Shown: piece after piece, positions 58,851 to 64,000 of the stretch
How positions within the stretch are numbered: the stretch's first letter is position 1
Layout of the letters: each line of letters begins with the position of its first letter
Assembly (NCBI GenBank): GCA_964016885.1
Contig: OZ024744.1
Location: forward strand, 64,438,462-64,502,461
Direction: 5' to 3'
Origin: Eledone cirrhosa
Lineage: Eukaryota > Mollusca > Cephalopoda > Octopoda > Eledonidae
DNA: 64,000 nucleotides
Notes under the pieces: model-generated
Seen by the model: the letters and a program-made list of their open reading frames with translations, nothing else
Databases searched by the model: none
Told to the model about the DNA's origin: nothing
Translations under genes and position numbers: made by a program

Positions 58851-59337
58851 AATAAACAGTAGTTGTATGGCTTAATATTTGTAAAGCATTGTGCCCAACA
58901 GGTGAAAATAAAGTCGAAAATCAAGAAAGGATACAGATTGTTGTGAAAGATAATTGTTTGCTCTCAATTAATAGATGAATGAGAGAGTAGTAGTATCATT
59001 TTTCACTATTCACATAACACATCCATTTCTGCATTCATACAGACATGTACCTATTTAAGTAGCTGCTTTTGCATGTCGATATATTCACGTTTTTCTATTA
59101 AAAAATATGTATACACACACAATGAAAAACTGAAACTTGTTCAAATGCAGGTCTTTAATAGAAGATTGTGTATTTAAAAAAAAAAACATAAAAGAATAAT
59201 ATAGGTTACATTAACTCTTAACATCCTTATAATAATTTAACAGAAAATATCTAAAAACAGGTCTGTTAATTCTAATGATAATATTTTTACTAGTGGACAG
59301 ATCATTGTGAAAATTTGTAGTAAAGATTTTAATTTTT
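58851..59337. other. AT-rich stretch, nothing recognised
   Basis: A-rich and T-rich sequence with a poly-A run near 59176-59186. No gene signal. Confidence 0.6.
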
Positions 59338-59347
59338 AATGTGATGC

Positions 59348-59607
59348 TCAGATACTATGGACATGTGGTTAGAATGTCTCAGGAAAGAATCACTGGACAT
59401 ATTTTACAGACAAACCCAACCAGCAGGAGACCCAGGGGTAGACTCTGAGCAAGATGGTTGGATACCATCCATGAGCTTGGCTGGTCATGCTTGAGGATCC
59501 AGCTGGTTCAGCTGGAGATGGTTGCTTCTGACAGAACCCACTGGAAGGAGTGTTTGAGGACTCTGCCTCCATGACCCTCTCAGGAGGAGGAGGTGGAGGG
59601 AGAGAAG
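59348..59607 (+). mobile_element. 5'-truncated LINE 3' end (family B) with 10-bp TSD
   Basis: AATGTGATGC at 59338-59347 and 59608-59617 flanks the insert exactly. The body matches 723-1129 and 61271-61712. Its translation includes RYYGHVVRMSQERITGH and a RRPRGR stretch ending in a stop. It ends in GGA-rich units. It is a short insertion from target-primed reverse transcription and non-functional. Confidence 0.88.
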
Positions 59608-59617
59608 AATGTGATGC

Positions 59618-59801
59618 GGCCATAGTGCATTTTTTTTTACATTTCAGGAATATCTTGTTAATGTGGTTTAGTGCAATACATGATATAAGAGTTAGACTGG
59701 GTACAAGATGAATAAACGAAAAAATAATAATTGGTAATAACTGATGAAATGCTGAAAGTTCATATATGTATGATCAAAATAAGGGTTCGGTGCATACAAC
59801 A
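59618..59801. other. Unassigned short stretch
   Basis: It begins with a T-run (59631-59638) and shows no recognised element. Confidence 0.5.
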
Positions 59802-59950
59802 GAACTGTGGCTATGCTGTAAGGAGGGTTCGGCACAGCCAACTGGCCTGTTCCTCCTCATTTAGCAGTGCCATCCAAAACTATGGTACCACTGTGAGATC
59901 GGTTCAGAGCGGCCAACTGGCATGTCCCTACTCATAACGGCGCCATCCAG
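59802..59950. repeat. Two-copy 76-bp tandem duplication
   Basis: AACTGTGGCTATGCTGT (59802) and AACTATGGTACCACTGT (59878) each continue with GTTC, GCCAACTGGC(C/A)TGT and end GCCATCCA. The copies are clearly diverged. The family is unknown. Confidence 0.7.
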
Positions 59951-60010
59951 TTCCACACTGTAAAATTCCCGGCCAGTTCTGGCCAGACTTATCTCCCAAC
60001 ATGGATGACC

Positions 60011-60060
60011 TTTTAACCCATACAAGTATGGAAAAATGGATGCTAAATAGTGATGATGAT
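60011..60060 (+). mobile_element. LINE family-C 3' end, short diverged copy
   Basis: ACCCATACAAGTATGGAAAA, then TGGATGCTAAATAGTGATGA. It is the reverse of the CATCATCAT...CTAGCATGGG end at 57086. Confidence 0.6.
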
Positions 60061-60070
60061 CATATATATA

Positions 60071-60116
<46 letters not shown>
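60061..60116. repeat. (TA)n microsatellite
   Basis: TA dinucleotides with two single-base interruptions. Confidence 0.95.
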
Positions 60117-60117
<1 letters not shown>

Positions 60118-60120
60118 CGA

Positions 60121-60735
60121 CTTTATAGTTCGAGCTAGAAGAACTCAGCGACAGAGGACAACCCGAAGAAGAAGAGTATGGAAGTTATAGGACCCATCAG
60201 CCAGTATCAAATTTAGAGGTATGTTGCTTGAGGCTTTCGACAGTAAGGAAGAGCAAATAGAGATATGCAATAATATAGAGAAGCAGTGGGAGTTCCTGAA
60301 AGGCCACAGACAAAATCTGTGGTTGGAACAGGTCTCTAGGGAGAAGGAAAGTGATTTGGTGGTGGAATAGTATGGTAGATCAGACAATTAAAGCCAAAAG
60401 ACAGGCATGGAACGAGTAGCAGAATGGAGTAAGTAGAGAAGTCTAGCAGGTACCTAGGAGAGAAGCTAGGTGACAGAAAATAAAAAATATAAGCATGTTT
60501 TGCAACAGAAGGACCACAGGCGCAACATGTTCGGGATAGCAAGGCAGTGTGTGAAGGATAATTGTTATGTTGATGAGAAGTGTGTCCAAGATAATAATGG
60601 TGTATTTACCCCCACTGATGCTAAAAAGAAGGTAGCATGGAAATGTTACTATGAAATATTACTGAATGATGAAAATGCATGGGAAGATAGTTTTCTCCAA
60701 GTTGACCCAACAGAGGAACCGACTGTATAAGCCAG
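60121..60735 (+). pseudogene. LINE ORF2 linker between endonuclease and RT
   Basis: Three frames in succession carry the segment that precedes the RT in LINE ORF2. VWKL and FRGMLLEAFDS come first, then WWNSMVDQTIKAKRQAWNE, then GIARQCVKDNCYVDEKCVQD and KKVAWKCYYEILLNDENAW, ending VDPTEEPTV. The last piece aligns in position with LTEGPAIEI at the 5' end of the minus-strand element at 4781. This fragment therefore covers the region just upstream of what that copy retains. Multiple stops and frame changes show it is dead. No RT domain follows. Confidence 0.7.
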
Positions 60736-61190
60736 CACTGTATAAATGAACACTTTTAATGTTGACGTCAGCCAGGTCAATGTCTCAACTGAAACTCAAA
60801 TAATTAGCCTAGGTAAAGTTGAATGCATTGCACTACTACCCCAAATTATTGAAGCTCTCCATTCAACAGTAAGGCTGTTAAAGGGAGATAAGTAGTAGTT
60901 GGTTGGTAACCATGAAGAGAACGTTTTATGGTGAAATATATAAGGTCACTTGATTGAGGAGGTAATATATCAGATGGGTCTAAGATAGAGTAAATAAATA
61001 CTGTAAAGGAGTGATCAGGGCATGGTGGATCAAGAAAAACATACAACAAAAAACAAAATGCAAAAAATAAATTAAATACAGATAAGACAGGGCTAAGTAG
61101 AAAAGGCATCAATGTTGACAGAAAGGGTTAAATTATTAAATCCAAGAATTCTGTGCAGTATTGATTGATGAGTGTCAGTAGTTTCATAAT
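60736..61190. other. A-rich stretch without a recognised feature
   Basis: No domain-bearing ORF on either strand. The minus-strand ORF at 60846-61112 is a hydrophobic, low-complexity translation of A-rich DNA. Confidence 0.5.
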
Positions 61191-61192
61191 GG

Positions 61193-61215
61193 CTTAAACT
61201 AGGGTTAGGGTTAGG
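61193..61215. repeat. Short telomere-like / satellite-like motif
   Basis: CTTAAACTAGGGTTAGGG followed by TTAG. It contains two and a half TTAGGG units. It also resembles the rare short monomers CTTAAACTAGGTCAGGG at 14159 and 16069 in the satellite. Confidence 0.5.
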
Positions 61216-61270
61216 CAATAACAGTAACTAGCATTAAACTACAAAGAACCACTGTAATCCTATTAGGTAA

Positions 61271-61712
61271 ACCTTCTTCTTCGCCTACTTATTCCTGAGA
61301 GGGTCGTGGGGGCAGAGTCCTCAAACACTCCTTCCAGCAGGCCCTGTCAGAACTAACCGCCTCCAATTGATCCAGCTGGATCACCAAGTGAGACCAGCCA
61401 AGCTCATGGATGTTATCCAACCATCTTGCTCAGGGTCTACCCCTGGGTCTCGTGTAGGTTGGTTTTGCCCGTAAAATCTGTCCAGCAATTCTTTCTTGAG
61501 TCATTCTAACCACATGCCCATAGTATCGGAGCTGTGATCTGTCAATTCGTAGAAGTAGCGGCTCTATCTGGAGTGACTCTCTGATCTCTGAGTTACACAC
61601 TTTATCGAGTAACATTACTCCAGTAAGTAACATTACCATATTTCTAAAGAAATACAGCGGAGTAACTGAGTCAGTGACCAGGTCACAAACCGAACAGTGT
61701 GAACATTTTAAC
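61271..61712 (-). mobile_element. LINE 3' end (family B), least damaged copy
   Basis: The minus-strand coding region from about 61714 includes DKVCNSEIRESL, IEPLLLRIDRSQLRYYGHV and RMTQERIAGQILRAKPT, ending RPRGRP at about 61430. A frameshift follows, then the 3' end with GAAGAAG (61274). This is the C-terminal region of a LINE ORF2. Likely target duplications, ATTAGGTAA (61262-61270) and ACTAGGTAA (61713-61721), flank it with one mismatch. Confidence 0.85.
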
Positions 61713-61721
61713 ACTAGGTAA

Positions 61722-61917
61722 TAAATGATATATATAAAGTAAAGTTAAGTTTTTGTGTGTTTTTTAAATAGCTAAATTGACTCTTTCACACAGTAATTGT
61801 TTTAGTTTCAACATATGATCTCAGATTAAGTCACTCACTAGGCTAGAGCAACATCACCTATGATTTTTAATTAATTTTGGAAATAATCAACCATTTGAAG
61901 GGATCAAGTTTTGCAAC
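61722..61917. other. AT-rich stretch, nothing recognised
   Basis: No ORF or repeat supported. Confidence 0.5.
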
Positions 61918-61929
61918 ATAGTGTTAAGT

Positions 61930-62068
61930 CCCTTTATGTTCTGAGTTCAAATCCCGTCGAAGTTACTTTGCCTATCATCCTTATCATCATGCACTGAGGT
62001 CATTTAATTGATTTTCCTCTCTCTGAAATTGCTGGCTTTGTGCATAAATCAGAAACCATTATTAAGCT
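61930..62068 (+). mobile_element. SINE fragment (B box to 3' end)
   Basis: B box GTTCTGAGTTCAAATCC at about 61939-61955 is followed by ACTTTGCCTATCATCCTT and ends GGCTTTGTGCATAAATCAG AAACCATTATTAAG. It matches the B-box region of the SINE at 2860 and the 3' end of the fragment at 7978-8065. The A-box half is eroded. Confidence 0.75.
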
Positions 62069-62743
62069 GGTGTGAGATATTCTTTAACATTATTTTTTTT
62101 AAATATATATATTATATATAAACAGTTTAAAACAAGAAGTTTGTCATAGAATTGAGGGTAGATTTAGGGTGGTTTAGTATCAAAAGGGTTAAACTACAAA
62201 ATGGCAGTGCTGACAGTATATGACAGCATCAGATCTAATACCTTGTTGGAAATGATTAGCAAGCAGACTTAATGGAAAGATGGAGGTGGTGGTGGTGGTG
62301 GGTTAGTTTTGAGTAAGACATGTTGAAAGAAAATAAAAAGTAATTCCATATATATAAACCTTGTTGGCTAAAGGTGAGGACAATATAAATATTATTAATA
62401 GTAGAAAGGGGTAAGGTGGGTGAAGTCTGATATAATCAAGACAGAGCTAGAGAGATAATGGCAGGGGGGCAAGTAGTCAGAAGACATGGGAGGGATGATA
62501 GGGTGGGGCTGGAATCCAAAGCAAGCATGTGACATATAAACAGGCAGAGAATAAATAAGGTGTGTGCTCAAATGGTGAATGAGCGCAATGGGGATAAACA
62601 TGCAGTGTGCACACATGCACGAATGTGGTCTGTATCTCTGTGTATTCTACATGCTTGTACCAGTTCTATTTCTTCCTTCACTGCTCTTGTTATGTATGGC
62701 TTATCATTTCTACAGTTAAATGTATGACCATAACCACTCATAT
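62069..62743. other. Mixed stretch with minor simple repeats
   Basis: Contains AT-rich DNA, a small TA-like tract near 62104-62120 and a GGT tract at 62283-62302. No gene supported. Confidence 0.55.
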
Positions 62744-62744
62744 A

Positions 62745-62775
<31 letters not shown>

Positions 62776-62776
62776 A
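62744..62776. repeat. (CA)n-(TA)n microsatellite
   Basis: ACACAC units followed by about ten TA units. Confidence 0.92.
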
Positions 62777-62977
62777 TAGAAAAAACTGACGAGCTGGTCA
62801 ATACTGGAGTCAGGTCCATAACTTCTATGAGTTACCTGCGAAGTGTGTAACAAGTTGATACTAAAAAAATATTTTTCATATGTAAACAATGTTTTAAAAT
62901 TTATATTAATTACACTCTGCCTGTGCATAGAGAGGTTGATTTGGTACCAATACCAGTAATTCCCTGTACTACCCACA
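62777..62977. other. Unassigned short stretch
   Basis: No recognised element. Confidence 0.45.
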
Positions 62978-63002
62978 ATATATATATATATATATATATA
63001 TA
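62978..63002. repeat. (TA)n microsatellite
   Basis: TA units directly before the inverted LINE ends. Confidence 0.9.
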
Positions 63003-63178
63003 ACCCATGCTAGCATGGAAGAACGGACGTAAAACGGTGATGATGATGATATATATATCATCATCATCATTGTTTAACGTCCATCTTCCACATTAGCATG
63101 GGCTAGACAGGTTTGTCCCATTTAGAGGCAAGTTGGGTCGGGTAACCGTGTCTTGCTCATATAGGACTGTATGTATAC
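63003..63178. mobile_element. Two LINE family-C 3' ends, tail to tail
   Basis: A + strand end (63003-63050: CCATGCTAGCATGGAAGAAC, then GTAAAACGGTGATGATGATG) meets a minus-strand end (63057-63178: TCATCATCATCATTGTTTAA, then CATTAGCATGGGC). The ~49-bp arms are diverged inverted complements around ATATATA, forming a hairpin. The right copy extends further (TGTCCCATTTAGAGGCAAG, also seen at 57150-57170). Confidence 0.8.
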
Positions 63179-63476
63179 ATATATATATATATTGGGGATT
63201 GTCTCTCCGTTGACCAGACTGCTGGTCTCTGTCCTCTGGGGCATTTTTGCCAATCGCTGTCTTTCACAGCATTTAGCTGTTTTAAATTCTGTTCTAGCAA
63301 TGAGTTTTCTCATTTTTATATGTATTCAAATACACTCTTGCTTCGTCTCGATCAGAGGCATTGTTTTTCCATTTTATATATATTGTATATATATATATAT
63401 ATAAGTTTATCTCGAGTTCAATTGGGGGTAACCACAGTAAGTAGGGTACTCAATACATAGCAGAGTATAAATATTT
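63179..63476. other. Unassigned stretch with TA tracts
   Basis: TA tracts lie near 63179-63193 and 63378-63401. A minus-strand frame at 63190-63313 (RTEFKTAKCCERQRLAKMPQ) is protein-like in composition but has no domain I can name. Confidence 0.45.
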
Positions 63477-63574
63477 AATATAGAAATGGCTTCTACAAGA
63501 CTAAAACCGTTTCATTCAGGAGAAATCATCAGGATTCTCCCAAATGAAACAATTCTAGTCCTGTAGAAGCCATT

Positions 63575-63582
<8 letters not shown>
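63477..63582. repeat. Long foldback: 48-bp arms, 10-nt loop
   Basis: The left arm (63477-63524) starts AATATAGAAATGGCTTCTAC. The right arm (63535-63582) ends GTAGAAGCCATTTCTATATT. The arms match throughout with about six mismatches by eye. The loop is ATCATCAGGA. It may be a hairpin MITE or an inverted duplication. A TA tract follows. Confidence 0.88.

Positions 63583-63605
<23 letters not shown>
63583..63605. repeat. (TA)n microsatellite
   Basis: About eleven TA units abutting the foldback. Confidence 0.93.
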
Positions 63606-63849
63606 CATATACATATGAATGATAAATATATACAAACACGTATGCACGCACGGTCACACACACACATATATAGATATATGCATGCATGGTCCAGTAACTC
63701 ATGTGGTAGTCATAGGGGCGCCATATTGACATACAACCTTTCTTGGGTATTTTTAACCTGGCGGAACCCAATCCTCTCCAGGTTTGAATACAGAGGAAAA
63801 TAGAGAGTAAGAGAATGGAAGTGAGAAAGAGATATAGAGGAAGAATTGA
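63606..63849. other. Unassigned sequence with a CA tract
   Basis: CACACACACA lies at 63655-63665. No gene or named repeat otherwise. Confidence 0.5.
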
Positions 63850-63973
63850 CACCAGTATTCGACTGGTACTTTTTAATTGACCAAAAATGGATGAAAGCCA
63901 ACGTTGACCATGGCAGGATTTGAACTTAGAGAACATTCTGTCTGATGTTCTAACAACTCTGCCGATTCACTGC
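63850..63973 (-). mobile_element. tRNA-derived SINE, reverse orientation
   Basis: Read on the minus strand it starts GGCAGTGAATCGGCAGAGTT (A-box region). It then has TTCTCTAAGTTCAAATCC (B box), CTGCCATGGTCAACGTTGGC and a GTACCAGTCGAATACTGG segment. The order is the same as in the SINE at 2860-3040. Confidence 0.85.
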
Positions 63974-63977
63974 CATA

Positions 63978-64000
63978 GATATATATATATATATATATAT
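63978..64000. repeat. (TA)n microsatellite at the window edge
   Basis: TA units run off the window end, so full length is unknown. Confidence 0.9.

Noticed and set aside
63529..63936. 135-residue minus-strand ORF
   Set aside because: It crosses a foldback, TA tracts and a SINE, has Tyr-Ile repeats from (TA)n and no domain.

Overview
The window is eukaryotic, non-coding and repeat-dominated. (TA)n tracts, CAT/GAT-tailed LINE 3' ends containing TTTTACGTCCG or TTTAACGTCC, and tRNA-derived SINEs with a GTTCTGAGTTCAAAT B box resemble repeats I associate with cephalopod (octopus-type) genomes. This species assignment is recall plus inference, not a database match. I see no convincing host gene, no tRNA or rRNA gene, no bacterial operon and no CRISPR array. 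Every protein-like stretch I could interpret is a broken retrotransposon fragment or a low-complexity translation.

Layout. 1-8,360 is a left flank of nested dead transposons: LINE pieces, TTAA-flanked MITEs, SINEs, microsatellites and a ~1.1-kb interspersed repeat. 8,361-56,503 (about 48 kb, 75% of the window) is one uninterrupted head-to-tail satellite of a ~38-bp monomer, always in the same orientation. I estimate about 1,300 monomers from length divided by unit size. 56,504-64,000 is a right flank of the same character as the left, with fragments of the same LINE, SINE and MITE families.

The satellite is the main content. Each monomer runs CTTAAAC, a (GA)n tract, CTAGGTTAGGG (or CTAGGTCAGGG), (GTT)1-3 and AT/CAT/CTAT/TACC. 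A few fixed positions alternate between two or more states. Ordered strings of variants form higher-order repeats (HORs). On the left they have periods of about 1.35-1.47 kb, 1.73 kb and 1.8 kb. Around 30-33 kb the period is 2.04 kb. From about 34 to 55 kb there are roughly seven copies of a 2.7-3.0-kb unit. At the right margin the period falls to about 301 bp and then 112 bp. Within the 2.7-3.0-kb unit a three-monomer (114-bp) block varies from one to three copies. Neighbouring HOR copies look nearly identical by eye, which implies recent amplification. Function cannot be read from sequence. A centromeric, heterochromatic or subtelomeric satellite is the ordinary hypothesis.

In the flanks, three copies of one LINE 3' end (723-1129, 59348-59607, 61271-61712) have recognisable 9-10-bp target-site duplications. 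A TTAA-flanked MITE occurs three times. Several hairpins (8109-8144, 63477-63582, 5827-5853, 1568-1588) are not explained by the other annotations.
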